A stretch of 64,000 nt of DNA from Massilia putida (GTDB lineage: Bacteria; Pseudomonadota; Gammaproteobacteria; Burkholderiales; Burkholderiaceae_D), in contig NZ_CP019038.1 of NCBI RefSeq assembly GCF_001941825.1, forward strand, positions 1,922,001-1,986,000. Direction: 5' to 3'. The position numbers and the translations under genes are program-made. The notes beneath the pieces are model-generated. The model was not told where the DNA came from. It searched no databases and saw nothing but the letters and a program-made list of their open reading frames with translations. Below, piece after piece: positions 27,658 to 36,918 of this stretch; within the stretch, counting starts at the first letter, position 1; each line of letters opens with the position of its first letter.

Positions 27658-27663
27658 ATTATA
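27658..27663 (-). promoter_or_regulatory. Sigma-70 -10 box for the NYN gene
   Basis: A perfect TATAAT on the minus strand lies about 39 bases upstream of the ATG at 27619. No consensus -35 is present at 16-18 bases; the TG-rich TTGTTGCG just upstream may act as an extended element. Confidence 0.5.
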
Positions 27664-27712
27664 CGCAACAACGTTGACAGCGCCGCCGCGGACGCGTCTC
27701 CCCGCGGAATCG

Positions 27713-28135
27713 TCAGCCCAGCCGCTCGAGCGTGGCCGGATCGGCGCGGCCGTCGAAGAACTGGTCGAGGCAGGTCTGGAAGATCGCTTCGTGGGGCGCG
27801 ATGTCGGCGAACAGGGTCATCGACGAGTGGAATTTGAGGTTGTCGGGGTAGCCGAAGATCTCGTCGACGCCGCGGTCGTGATGGCTTGCCACGGCTTGCG
27901 CGCAGGCGCGCAGGCGCGGGCCCAGCACGGGATGCGCCAGGTAGGCGGCGGCCTCGTCGGCCGAACGGATCGCGTAGCGCTGCGCCATCGCGCTGTGGCC
28001 CAGTCCCTCGACCTGCGGGAAGATGAACCACATCCAGTGGGTGCGCTTGTGGCCGGCGCGCAGCTCGGCCAGCGCCTTGTCGTAGATGCCGTTCTGGGCT
28101 TCGACGAAGCGTTCCAGGTTAAAGTCGGGTGCCAT
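27713..28135 (-). CDS. DUF1810 family protein
   Basis: The 140-residue cytosolic protein has the DUF1810 signature: the FVEAQ opening, GHKRTHWMWFIFPQ near residues 28-41, and FHSSMTLF near 102-109. The family is widespread, small and helical; its biochemical role is unknown, although some members are reported near calpastatin-like annotations that have no experimental basis here. The ATG at 28135 follows a strong ribosome site (GGAGAGGAG). It is divergent from the DUF3820 gene. Confidence 0.88.
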   Translation of the reverse strand: MAPDFNLERFVEAQNGIYDKALAELRAGHKRTHWMWFIFPQVEGLGHSAMAQRYAIRSADEAAAYLAHPVLGPRLRACAQAVASHHDRGVDEIFGYPDNLKFHSSMTLFADIAPHEAIFQTCLDQFFDGRADPATLERLG

Positions 28136-28196
28136 GGCGTTTCTCCTCTCCGGCGCATGCTACGCCGATCGCGGGATTTGCTAAAGTGTCCGCACG

Positions 28197-28406
28197 ATGA
28201 AAACCGAACACCTCACCCTCCTCCTGACCCGCGAAATGCCCTATAGTAAGTACAAGGGCCGCACGATCGCCGACCTGCCCGGCCACTACCTGGGCTGGTT
28301 CGCCCGCGAAGGCTTTCCCAGGGGCGAGCTGGGCGAGCTGCTGGCCCTCATGTACGAGCTCGACCACAACAACCTGCGCAGCCTGCTCGATCCGCTGCGT
28401 CGATGA
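28197..28406 (+). CDS. DUF3820 family small protein
   Basis: This 69-residue protein has the family pattern MPYSKYKGRTIADLPGHYLGWF near its middle and a C-terminal helix (MYELDHNNLRSLLDPL). DUF3820 proteins are small cytosolic factors, and the same KYKG...LP..YL.WF motif occurs in a region associated with exonuclease- and helicase-linked domains. No function is assigned. It is short but clearly real by conservation of the motif. Confidence 0.85.
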   Translation: MKTEHLTLLLTREMPYSKYKGRTIADLPGHYLGWFAREGFPRGELGELLALMYELDHNNLRSLLDPLRR

Positions 28407-28508
28407 TCGATTTTTTCGATCGCAGCCCGTCAAACTACTCGTTTTTCTTCTCCGGGCGGCTTCCCTATACTCATTCCATCGACAAACGATCAAACCAAGG
28501 AGCAGATC

Positions 28509-29210
<702 letters not shown>

Positions 29211-29249
29211 CTCGAAGTCACCCGGCCGGGCCGCGGCGCGGCCGGATTG

Positions 29250-30008
29250 TCATACTCTGCCGATGCGCATATTGATGGGCCACGACACCGGACGCTTCGC
29301 GTTCGGGTCGCCCCACAGCGCGGCGATGTCATCGAAGAACGCCATCAGCAGCGCGTCCTTGCCGGCTTCCCTGGCACTGCGCGTGGCCGACCACGTCAGC
29401 ACGTAGCCGATGAAATCGGACAGATGCCATTCGAGCCGGATGTGCAAGGACGGCGGCGCCAGTTCTTCGAACGGAAAGTCGAGGGTCGCATAGCCCGTGT
29501 CGACGAGCTTGCGCTCCGGCGGCCAATACGGCCCGATCTCGTCCCGATAAAACGTCTGGAAACGTTGATCCAGCAGGGGCTCCAGCGTGAGGACGCCGTA
29601 GCTGACGAGCGCCACGATGGCGCCGGGCACGGCGATCCGGCGCACTTCCCGATAAAAGACCGGCAGGTCGAACCAGTGCGCGGCCTGGGCCGCGGTCACC
29701 ATGCTCGCGCTCGCGTCAAGCACCGGCAGCTGCTCGGCGGGCGCGCATTCATACCGGATGCGCGCGTTCGGGACCGCATTCGCGATCTGGTCGGCGCTCG
29801 GGTCGAGCCCAACCACCTGCTGGAACCAAGGGGCAAGCAGATGCGTCAGCTGGCCGTTGCCGCAGCCGACGTCGACCGCGAGCCTGTCGTCCGGTGCCGC
29901 GGATGCGAGGAACGCGGCCAGCTCGCGCGGATACTCGGGCCGGAAGCGGGCATAGGCCCGCCCCCCCTGGTCGAACCAGTTGCGCGCCGGGTGCGAGTCA
30001 GTCGCCAT
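29250..30008 (-). CDS. Class I SAM-dependent methyltransferase
   Basis: The 252-residue protein has a Rossmann methyltransferase core: motif I VDVGCGNGQLT (about 45-55), the acidic end of strand 2 in VVGLDPS, and a motif II/III region (CAPAEQLPVLDASASMVTAAQAAHWF). The early WFDQGGRAYARFRPEYP block is typical of the UbiE-like/type 11 small-molecule methyltransferases. The substrate is not identifiable. The gene overlaps the upstream MarR gene by 11 bases, so it is probably under that repressor's control. Confidence 0.88.
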   Translation of the reverse strand: MATDSHPARNWFDQGGRAYARFRPEYPRELAAFLASAAPDDRLAVDVGCGNGQLTHLLAPWFQQVVGLDPSADQIANAVPNARIRYECAPAEQLPVLDASASMVTAAQAAHWFDLPVFYREVRRIAVPGAIVALVSYGVLTLEPLLDQRFQTFYRDEIGPYWPPERKLVDTGYATLDFPFEELAPPSLHIRLEWHLSDFIGYVLTWSATRSAREAGKDALLMAFFDDIAALWGDPNAKRPVSWPINMRIGRV

Positions 30009-30498
30009 GCGGATTCTCCTGTCGTTCCTGTCGTAATGCGGCTTGCGCCGCCGTGATCCGGGCCGAAAATCCCTCCCGCTCGAGGGCGGCGGCCGCGGCT
30101 TCCAGCACGCGTCGGAACGGGTAGCCGATGTCGGCCTCGAGCCTGTCGATCGCGGCGAAGGTGGCCGCCCAATGCCGTTCCAGCTTGCCCACCAGCGCGC
30201 GTCCGGCGGCGGTGAGTTCGATCGCGCTCTTGCGGCCGTCGCCGAGGGCGTGGCGCGCGATCAGCCCGTCGCTCTCCAGCAACGCGACGGTCTGGCTGAT
30301 CGCGCCCTGGGTCAGACGGGTACGCTCGGTAATGTCGGTCACCGTCAGCGCGCCGGCGTGCAGGGCGCGCAACACCGGGGTGTAGCGCGGCCGGTAGCTC
30401 AGGCTCATGGCGCGGTAATGGTCTTCCGCGCCCTGTTCGACGAGTTCGTTGACATAGCGAAGCAATTCGCCGAGCCCTGGATTCTGCCTGGTGTTCAT
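29998..30498 (-). CDS. MarR family transcriptional regulator
   Basis: The 166-residue protein has a winged helix (about 50-110) with recognition helix LTQGAISQTVALLESDGLI and wing ALGDGRKSAIELTAAGR, flanked by dimerisation helices. It probably represses its own operon with the overlapping methyltransferase. The ATG at 30498 is chosen over 30507 because the latter lies inside the predicted -10 box; by that promoter placement, transcription would begin at or one to two bases before 30498, giving a leaderless message. The palindrome CATTAGCGCTAATG sits in the promoter spacer. Confidence 0.9.
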   Translation of the reverse strand: MNTRQNPGLGELLRYVNELVEQGAEDHYRAMSLSYRPRYTPVLRALHAGALTVTDITERTRLTQGAISQTVALLESDGLIARHALGDGRKSAIELTAAGRALVGKLERHWAATFAAIDRLEADIGYPFRRVLEAAAAALEREGFSARITAAQAALRQERQENPHGD

Positions 30499-30505
30499 GC
30501 ACCGC

Positions 30506-30534
30506 ATGATACATTAGCGCTAATGCATATTCAA
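30506..30534 (-). promoter_or_regulatory. marR-type promoter with operator palindrome in its spacer
   Basis: On the minus strand there is TTGAAT (30534-30529), a 17-base spacer and TATCAT (30511-30506). The spacer contains the perfect 14-base palindrome CATTAGCGCTAATG (30512-30525). A dimeric MarR protein bound there would block RNA polymerase, giving autorepression. Confidence 0.75.
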
Positions 30535-30571
30535 GCCGCACAATCGCGCGTCGGATGCGAAATGCGCTCAG

Positions 30572-30577
30572 TATAAT
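30572..30577 (+). promoter_or_regulatory. -10 box upstream of the receiver/GT2 operon
   Basis: A perfect TATAAT lies 31 bases upstream of the ATG at 30608. The -35 region is GC-rich without a consensus match, suggesting an activated promoter. Confidence 0.5.
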
Positions 30578-30607
30578 GAAGCCTCACAGCAACTTTCACC
30601 CGCCAGC

Positions 30608-30988
30608 ATGTCTGCACAACCCAGCGTCCTCGTCGTCGAAGATGACGTCCACATCGCCCACGTCCTGAGCTTCATGCTCGAACGCCAGGGCTATCGCGTG
30701 ATCCACATGGCCGACGGCCGGGCCGCCGTACAGCACGTCCTGTCGCAGCCGGCGCCGGACCTGGTGCTGCTGGACGTGATGCTGCCCTTCGTCGACGGGT
30801 TCGAGATCGTCGGCCTGATCCGCGCGCAGGCCGGTTGGGAAGGCGTCCCCGTGCTGATGCTGACCGCCAAGAACACGGAGCGCGACACCGTGCGCGCCCT
30901 GGACGCCGGCGCCAACGATTTCATCATCAAGCCGTTCCAGCCGCAGGAATTGCTGGCGCGCCTGCGCCGCTTCCTCGCAGTTTCCTGA
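30608..30988 (+). CDS. Receiver-only response regulator
   Basis: The 126-residue protein is a complete CheY-like receiver: acidic pocket E11-D12-D13, phospho-acceptor D56 in LVLLDVMLP, the conserved Thr/Ser in MLTAKN and the Lys of IIKPF. It has no output domain, so it must act by protein contact. It is the first gene of a tight four-gene unit with a HEAT-repeat membrane protein, a GT2 synthase and a secreted TIM-barrel protein. Its partner is probably one of those proteins. No cognate kinase is encoded in the unit. Confidence 0.92.
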   Translation: MSAQPSVLVVEDDVHIAHVLSFMLERQGYRVIHMADGRAAVQHVLSQPAPDLVLLDVMLPFVDGFEIVGLIRAQAGWEGVPVLMLTAKNTERDTVRALDAGANDFIIKPFQPQELLARLRRFLAVS

Positions 30989-30997
30989 CCTCGCGGC

Positions 30998-32101
30998 ATG
31001 GCCCTGCCCACGGGTGCCCTTCCCGCCCACGCGCTGGCCGCCGCCTTCAGGGCGCCGGACGACCCGATCCTGGCCGCCGCGTACTGGACGGGCATCGGCG
31101 CCCTTCTCCTGACCCTGCTCCTCGCCGCGCAAATCATCCGCCTGCGCATGGCCCTGCGCCGGCACGAACGGCGCGAGGCGCGCGCGCTGGCCCGCTGGCG
31201 TCCCGTGCTGAACGCCGCGATCGTCGGCGAGACGCCGGACTTCCTGCCGCGCCTGCCCAAGTCCGAACGCCTGCACTTCATCAAGCTGTGGGTGCACCTG
31301 CAGGCGTCGCTGCGCGGCGAAGCGGGCCTCGCGCTGAACGCCGTCGCGCGCCGCCTCGGTGTCGACCACGACGCCCGCGCCATGCTCGCACGCGGCGCGC
31401 GCACGGAACGCCTGCTGGCCACGCTGCTGCTGGGCCACCTGGGCGACCGCGCCTCCTGGGACACGTTGCGCACGCTGGCCGGCAGCCCCGACGTGACCCT
31501 GTCGCTCTCCGCCTTGTGGGCACTCGTGCGCATCGATCCGCACGCGGCCGCCGGCTACCTCACGCCGCTGTTCGTCGAGCGCGACGACTGGGCCATGTCG
31601 CACGTGGCCGGCATCCTCAAGGAAGCGAGCGCGCCCGTCGCCGGCGTGCTGGCGGACCTGCTGCCGTCGCTCGCGCCGGAGCGCCTGCCGCGCGCCATGC
31701 GTATCGCCGAAGCCCTGCGCATCGACCTGCCGCCCGCGCTGCTGGAACAGGCGCTGGCCAGTGCCGACATCGGCCTCGTGACGGGCGCGCTGCGCGTCGT
31801 CGCCACGCCCGGCCTGCGCGACCGGGTGCGCGGCCTGCTCGCGCACGGCGACTGGCAGGTGCGCGTGCTGGCCGCCAAGGCGCTGGGCCGCATCGGCGAC
31901 GCGTCCGACGTCGACCGCCTGGCTGGTCTGCTGGGCGACCGCGAGTGGTGGGTGCGCTACCGCGCCGCGCAGGCCCTCGTCGACCTGCCCTGGCTGGGAC
32001 GCGCCGACCTCGACGCTCTCCACGCGTCGCTCTCCGACCGCTTCGCCGCCGACATCCTCGCGCAGGTGATCGCCGAAACCCGCTCCACGGAAGCCCCATG
32101 A
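30998..32101 (+). CDS. Membrane-anchored HEAT-repeat protein
   Basis: The 367-residue protein has one N-terminal transmembrane helix (about 28-48, YWTGIGALLLTLLLAAQII), then a basic stretch and about six helical repeats of HEAT/PBS-lyase type (for example DWQVRVLAAKALGRIGDASDVDRLAGLLGD around residue 290). The repeats should face the cytosol and act as a scaffold. It starts nine bases after the receiver stop and overlaps the GT2 gene by four bases, so a complex bridging the phosphorylated receiver and the synthase is plausible. No enzymatic motif is visible. Confidence 0.82.
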   Translation: MALPTGALPAHALAAAFRAPDDPILAAAYWTGIGALLLTLLLAAQIIRLRMALRRHERREARALARWRPVLNAAIVGETPDFLPRLPKSERLHFIKLWVHLQASLRGEAGLALNAVARRLGVDHDARAMLARGARTERLLATLLLGHLGDRASWDTLRTLAGSPDVTLSLSALWALVRIDPHAAAGYLTPLFVERDDWAMSHVAGILKEASAPVAGVLADLLPSLAPERLPRAMRIAEALRIDLPPALLEQALASADIGLVTGALRVVATPGLRDRVRGLLAHGDWQVRVLAAKALGRIGDASDVDRLAGLLGDREWWVRYRAAQALVDLPWLGRADLDALHASLSDRFAADILAQVIAETRSTEAP

Positions 32102-33522
32102 ACGCGCACCACCATGTCGTCGGATTCATCACATGGTTCGTCCTGTGCTACTTCGTCCTGCTCAACGGCGGCTACCTCGTGCTGAACATGCTGTCGCTGC
32201 GCACCCTGCACCGCAAGGGCCAGGAAGCGATGCTGGACGACCTGCCGCGCGTCTACTCGGGCCTGGAGCCGCCCGTCAGCATCCTCGTACCCGCATATAA
32301 CGAGGAAGCGACGATCGCGGCGTCGGTGCGCTCCATGCTGCAGCTGACGTATTCCGAGTACGAGGTGCTGGTCGTGAACGACGGCTCGAAGGACGGCACG
32401 CTGGACGTGCTGAAACGCGAATTCGGCCTGCTGCCGTTCCCGGAAGCCTACCGCCGCCAGATCAAGACGAAGGACATCCGCCAGCTCTACCGCTCCACGC
32501 GCTTTCCGAACCTGCGCGTGATCGACAAGGAGAACGGCGGCAAGGCCGACTCGCTGAACGCGGGCATCAACGCGTCGCGCTACCCGCTCGTGTGCGGCGT
32601 GGACGCCGACTCGATCCTGCAGCGCGACAGCCTGGAGAAGGTCACGGAACCGTTCCTGCGCGATCCGACCGTCGTCGCGACGGGCGGTACGATCCGCGTC
32701 GCCAACGGCTGCGAGGTGACGGGCGGCTTCCTGACCAAGGTGGGCCTGCCGCGCAATATCTGGGCCCTGTTCCAGGTGGTGGAGTATCTGCGCGCCTTCC
32801 TGTTCGGACGCCTCGGCTGGTCGTCCGTGAACGGCATGCTGATCGTCTCCGGCGCGTTCGGCGTGTTCCGCAAGGACACCGTGATTCAAACCGGCGGCTA
32901 CCGCCCCGACACCATCGGCGAGGACATGGAACTGATCGTCCGCATGCACCGCCTGCTGCGTGCGAAACGCCAGCCGTACAAGGTGGAATTCGTGCCCGAC
33001 CCGGTGTGCTGGACGGAGGCGCCGGAAGACTACAAGACCCTCAAGAACCAGCGCATCCGCTGGCAGCGCGGCCTGGCCGAGAGCCTCTCCGCCAACTGGG
33101 GCCTGATGTTTTCGCGGAACGGCGGCGTGCCGGGCTGGCTCGCGTTTCCCTTCATGCTGCTGTTCGAATGGCTCGGTCCCGTCGTCGAACTGGGCGGCTA
33201 CGTGTTCATGGTCTGGGCTTCCCTGGCGGGCGAGATCTCGTGGCAGGCCTTCAGCACGTTCATGTTCGTCGCGATCGGCCTCGGCATCCTGCTGTCCGCG
33301 TCCGGCCTGCTGCTGGAAGAGATGTCCTTCCACATCTACCCGCGCGGCAAGCAGTTGCTCGCGCTGGGCGCCGTCGTGCTGCTGGAAAACGTCGGCTACC
33401 GCCAGCTGAACACGGTCTGGCGCCTGATCGGCCTGTGGCGCTGGGCCACCCGGAAAGAATCGACCTGGGGTACGATGAAGCGCAAAGGCGACTGGCAGGC
33501 CGGTTCGCCCGGAGACTCCTGA
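32098..33522 (+). CDS. Processive membrane glycosyltransferase family 2 (polysaccharide synthase-like)
   Basis: The 474-residue protein has an N-terminal helix (about 7-32), then a GT-A domain with D95 in VVNDGSKDGT, the metal-binding DAD (169-171), the acceptor-base motif GED (274-276) and the processivity motif QRIRW (318-322). C-terminal helices follow (about 335-440). This is the layout of hyaluronan, chitin, cellulose and PgaC-type synthases that polymerise and extrude a beta-linked polymer. There is no PilZ domain. Overlaps and tight spacing place it between the HEAT-repeat scaffold and a secreted hydrolase-like protein. Confidence 0.9.
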   Translation: MNAHHHVVGFITWFVLCYFVLLNGGYLVLNMLSLRTLHRKGQEAMLDDLPRVYSGLEPPVSILVPAYNEEATIAASVRSMLQLTYSEYEVLVVNDGSKDGTLDVLKREFGLLPFPEAYRRQIKTKDIRQLYRSTRFPNLRVIDKENGGKADSLNAGINASRYPLVCGVDADSILQRDSLEKVTEPFLRDPTVVATGGTIRVANGCEVTGGFLTKVGLPRNIWALFQVVEYLRAFLFGRLGWSSVNGMLIVSGAFGVFRKDTVIQTGGYRPDTIGEDMELIVRMHRLLRAKRQPYKVEFVPDPVCWTEAPEDYKTLKNQRIRWQRGLAESLSANWGLMFSRNGGVPGWLAFPFMLLFEWLGPVVELGGYVFMVWASLAGEISWQAFSTFMFVAIGLGILLSASGLLLEEMSFHIYPRGKQLLALGAVVLLENVGYRQLNTVWRLIGLWRWATRKESTWGTMKRKGDWQAGSPGDS

Positions 33523-33525
33523 CCC

Positions 33526-35154
33526 ATGCGCACACTCCTGCTCCCCCTGCTCGCGATGACGCTCCCCGCTCATGCCGCCTGGCTGCACCAATGCCCCGCC
33601 GGCGCGGACGCAGCGCCGCGCTACGTCGCCAACGACCAGGCCCGCATGCCCGGCTGTACGAGCGTGCCGCTGCCGGCCGGCGCGCAGGTCGACGCGGTGT
33701 ATCCGCTCGCGCCCGGCGAGACGCCTGACGACGTGATCCTCCTGCACGGCAACGTGGCGGACGGCCGCTTCGCCGCCAGCGAGCACGAACTGCCGTCGTC
33801 GAAGCCGGGGCCGGAACGTCCGGCCCCGATGCCCCTGCACGCGAACCTGCTCGCGCGGATGCGCGCACGCACGTTCGGCGTCGAGGAACGCGTGCAGGCG
33901 ACGTTGACGGACGACCGCCTGCGCGTGACGTGCCGCCCCGGCCGGCACGCGGCGGGCGTCATCCTCACGGGTCCGTGGTTCATGACGCGGGCGAACGTGG
34001 TGCTGGCCGCGGCCTATGCGGCGCAAGGCGGACCGTTCACGTGGCAGGTGGCCGACGCGGCGCGCCAGGCGCGCGACGACGCGTTCGACCTGGGAGCGCT
34101 CGTCCCCGGCGCCAAGGACGCGCGGCTCGCGCTGCCGCCCCGGCTGGACCGCGGCAACTGGCGCCAGTTCGTGCTGCTGTGCCCCGCGACGCAGGCCGCC
34201 ATCGACGTCGCCTCGCTCGCGCTCGAACCGGCAGCAACGCCGACGGCCGCGCCGCGCGCCACGTGGGTCTGGCGTCCGGGCGACTGGATCGACGGCGGCC
34301 CCGTTCTGCTCGACTGGGCGGCCAGCCTGGGCATCCGCGAACTGTTCGTCACCGTGCCGCTGAAGGACGGCACCGCCGTGCGCGCCCCCGACCAGCTGGC
34401 CGCCTTCGTGCGCCAGGCGGGCGACAAGGGCATCGCCGTGCTCAGCGTCGACGGCGATCCGCACATGGTCCTGGCCGGCGAGGTGCCGGCCGCCGTCAAG
34501 CGTGTGCAGGCCTATGCCGCCTACAACGCGTCGCAGCCTCCGGCAGCCCGCCTGCGTGGCGTGCAGTTCGACGTCGAACCGTATCTGTTGCCGGACCATG
34601 TGCTGCCTGTGGACCGGCGCGACGCGGCCTACGTCGACATGGCGCGCGCCTTGAAGGCGGCCGCCGGCGATGGCCTGCGCGTGGAATTCGTCGTCCCGTT
34701 CTGGTGGGGCCGGAACCCGGCGCTGCTGGATGCGCTGGCGCCGCACGCGGACGCCCTCGCCGTGATGGATTACCGCACCGACCGCGACCAGATCGTCGAC
34801 TTCGCCGTGCCGTTCCTCGACTGGGCCGCGGTCCACGGCCGCCAGGTGCGCATCTCCCTCGAAGCGGGCAGCATCGAGCCCGACGTCCAGCGCCGCTACG
34901 TGAAGGCGGCCGGCGCGCCCGGCGACCTGCAGGTCGTCGACGTCGACGGCCGGCAGGTGCTGGTCCTGCTGCGCCATCCGCTCGCGGCAAAGGATGCCCG
35001 GCTGTACCGCCTGCAGTCCACGCGCGCCATCGACGGCAGCGCGACCACCTTCCACAACGACAAGGCCGCCCTGCTGCGCCTGCTGCCCGGCCTGGAAGCG
35101 GATTTCGGCGCGTGGGAAGCGTTTCGCGGCATCGCCATCCACGAGCTGCGCTGA
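33526..35154 (+). CDS. Secreted protein with C-terminal TIM-barrel glycosidase-like domain
   Basis: The 542-residue protein has a signal peptide (residues 1-17, cleavage after AHA). Residues about 50-235 look like a beta-sandwich; residues about 245-540 look like a TIM barrel, with TWVWRPGDWIDGG opening the barrel, LSVDGD near 307, and a D-x-E pair (D349, E351) in RLRGVQFDVEPY at the end of a strand, the place of the catalytic acids in GH18-like folds. I cannot assign a GH family. It starts three bases after the synthase stop, so it probably trims, releases or binds the polymer that the synthase makes. Confidence 0.72.
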   Translation: MRTLLLPLLAMTLPAHAAWLHQCPAGADAAPRYVANDQARMPGCTSVPLPAGAQVDAVYPLAPGETPDDVILLHGNVADGRFAASEHELPSSKPGPERPAPMPLHANLLARMRARTFGVEERVQATLTDDRLRVTCRPGRHAAGVILTGPWFMTRANVVLAAAYAAQGGPFTWQVADAARQARDDAFDLGALVPGAKDARLALPPRLDRGNWRQFVLLCPATQAAIDVASLALEPAATPTAAPRATWVWRPGDWIDGGPVLLDWAASLGIRELFVTVPLKDGTAVRAPDQLAAFVRQAGDKGIAVLSVDGDPHMVLAGEVPAAVKRVQAYAAYNASQPPAARLRGVQFDVEPYLLPDHVLPVDRRDAAYVDMARALKAAAGDGLRVEFVVPFWWGRNPALLDALAPHADALAVMDYRTDRDQIVDFAVPFLDWAAVHGRQVRISLEAGSIEPDVQRRYVKAAGAPGDLQVVDVDGRQVLVLLRHPLAAKDARLYRLQSTRAIDGSATTFHNDKAALLRLLPGLEADFGAWEAFRGIAIHELR

Positions 35155-35164
35155 CGCCGCCCTC

Positions 35165-35192
35165 CTTGTTAGTGAAATCGTTTTCATATATT
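35165..35192 (+). promoter_or_regulatory. GH43 gene promoter with LacI-family-type operator
   Basis: CTTGTT (35165-35170), a 16-base spacer and TATATT (35187-35192) form the promoter. The spacer holds TGAAATCGTTTTCA (35173-35186), a near-perfect palindrome of the TGAAANCGNTTTCA type bound by sugar-responsive LacI-family repressors. Confidence 0.65.
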
Positions 35193-35229
35193 CTTGGAAA
35201 CCGCGATCACGCACGCATCGGAGAGCCGC

Positions 35230-36849
35230 TTGACCAACCCATCCCGCCGCACGGCATTCAAGACCCTGCTAGCCGGCGCCGGCGCCGCCGCGCTTCCCGC
35301 CCTGCCCGCGCAAGCCGCCACGGCGAAAACGTCCATCGCCCCGCGCTGGGGCCGCGGCATCGAAGGCCAGCGCAAGGCCGACCGCGGCGACGGCACGTAC
35401 GTCAACCCGATCGTCGCCGGCGACCATCCGGACCCGACCATCCTCAAGGACGGCAAGGACTATTACATGACCTTCTCGTCCTTCTTTTCCTATCCCGGCA
35501 TCGTGATCTGGCATTCGACCGATCTCGTGAACTGGGCGCCGGTCGGTCCCGCTTTGACAAAACCGCTGGGCACGATCTGGGCGCTCGACCTGTGCAAGCA
35601 TGACGGCCGCTACTTCATCTACATCCCTGCCGCGCCGGACGGCAACAACTGGTCGATCTACGCCATCTGGGCCGACCATATTGAGGGGCCGTGGAGCGAC
35701 CCGGTCGACCTCAAGATCGCCGGCTGCATCGATCCCGGCCACGTCGTCGGCGAGGACGGCAAGCGCTATCTGTTCGTGAACGGCATCCGGCGCGTGCGCC
35801 TCGCCGACGACGGCCTCGCGGCGACCGGGCCCGTCGAACCGGCGTATCAACCGTGGCGCTATCCGGCAGACTGGGTCGTCGAGAACTTCGCGCCGGAAGG
35901 CCCCAAGCTGCTGCGCCACGGCGCGTACTTCTACCTGATCACGGCGGTGGGCGGCACGGCCGGTCCGGTGACGGGCCATATGGTGATCGCGGCCCGTTCG
36001 ACATCCATTAACGGCCCGTGGGAACACTGCCCGCACAACCCGCTCGTGCGCACGACCGGTACGTCGGAGCCGTGGTGGTCGCGCGGCCACGCATCGCTCG
36101 TCGAAGGTCCGGCCGGCGACTGGTGGATGGTCTACCACGGCTACGAGAACGGCTTCCGCACGCTCGGCCGCCAGACGCTGCTCGAGCCGATGGAATGGAC
36201 GGCCGACGGCTGGTTCCGCGCCAAGGGCGGCGACCTGTCGCAACCCTTGCCGAAGCCGCGCGGCGGCAAGGCGGGACCAAGCGGCTTCGCCCTGTCCGAC
36301 GATTTCACCAAGGACCGCTTCGGCGTCCAGTGGGCCTTCCACGACCCGGCGCCGGACGACATGAAGCGCATCGCGTTCGCCAACGGCGGCCTGGAAATCA
36401 AGGGCAAAGGCACGTCGCCCGCCGACGGCGCCCCGCTGACGTGCGGCGTCGGCGACCGCTCGTACGAGGCCGAGATCACCCTCGATCTGGTCGGCCCAGC
36501 CGAAGGCGGCCTGCTGCTTTTTTACAACCAGAAAGCGTTCGTGGGCCTGGGCTTCACGCCCGCGTTCGTGAAGACCTGGCAGTACGCGGAAGAGCAACCG
36601 TGGGCGCGCCACCCGCAAGCCATCTCCAGCGTGCGCGTGCGCCTGACGAATGTGGAGAACGTCGTCACGTTTCACTACTCGTTCGACGGCGGCAGGACGT
36701 GGACGCTGCACGGCACGCGCATGGAAGTGTCGGGGATACACCACAACGTGTTCGGCGCCTTCCTGAGCCTGAAGCTCGGCGTGTATGCGGCGGGCGGCGG
36801 TACCGTGCGGCTGCGCGATTTCCGCTACCGCGCGCTGGCGCAGGCATGA
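35230..36849 (+). CDS. Glycoside hydrolase family 43 enzyme, Tat-exported
   Basis: The 539-residue protein starts with TTG at 35230, chosen for the GGAGAG ribosome site and because it places a Tat signal (SRRTAFKTLLAG) at the N-terminus. The five-bladed beta-propeller domain (about 55-340) carries the GH43 catalytic aspartate D68 in DHPDPT, a second acidic site in VENFAPEGPKLL and the WWMVYHGYE blade. A C-terminal beta-sandwich (about 360-539) is of the kind found in beta-xylosidases and arabinanases of this family. It should remove pentose side chains or short xylo-oligomers. The LacI-type operator in its promoter suggests sugar induction. Confidence 0.88.
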   Translation: MTNPSRRTAFKTLLAGAGAAALPALPAQAATAKTSIAPRWGRGIEGQRKADRGDGTYVNPIVAGDHPDPTILKDGKDYYMTFSSFFSYPGIVIWHSTDLVNWAPVGPALTKPLGTIWALDLCKHDGRYFIYIPAAPDGNNWSIYAIWADHIEGPWSDPVDLKIAGCIDPGHVVGEDGKRYLFVNGIRRVRLADDGLAATGPVEPAYQPWRYPADWVVENFAPEGPKLLRHGAYFYLITAVGGTAGPVTGHMVIAARSTSINGPWEHCPHNPLVRTTGTSEPWWSRGHASLVEGPAGDWWMVYHGYENGFRTLGRQTLLEPMEWTADGWFRAKGGDLSQPLPKPRGGKAGPSGFALSDDFTKDRFGVQWAFHDPAPDDMKRIAFANGGLEIKGKGTSPADGAPLTCGVGDRSYEAEITLDLVGPAEGGLLLFYNQKAFVGLGFTPAFVKTWQYAEEQPWARHPQAISSVRVRLTNVENVVTFHYSFDGGRTWTLHGTRMEVSGIHHNVFGAFLSLKLGVYAAGGGTVRLRDFRYRALAQA

Positions 36850-36918
36850 CGGCTCGAACGCGCGCCACGGCGGTGCGGGACCTGCTAGCATGCGCCAAGA
36901 TCGTAACCAAAAGTCTAC

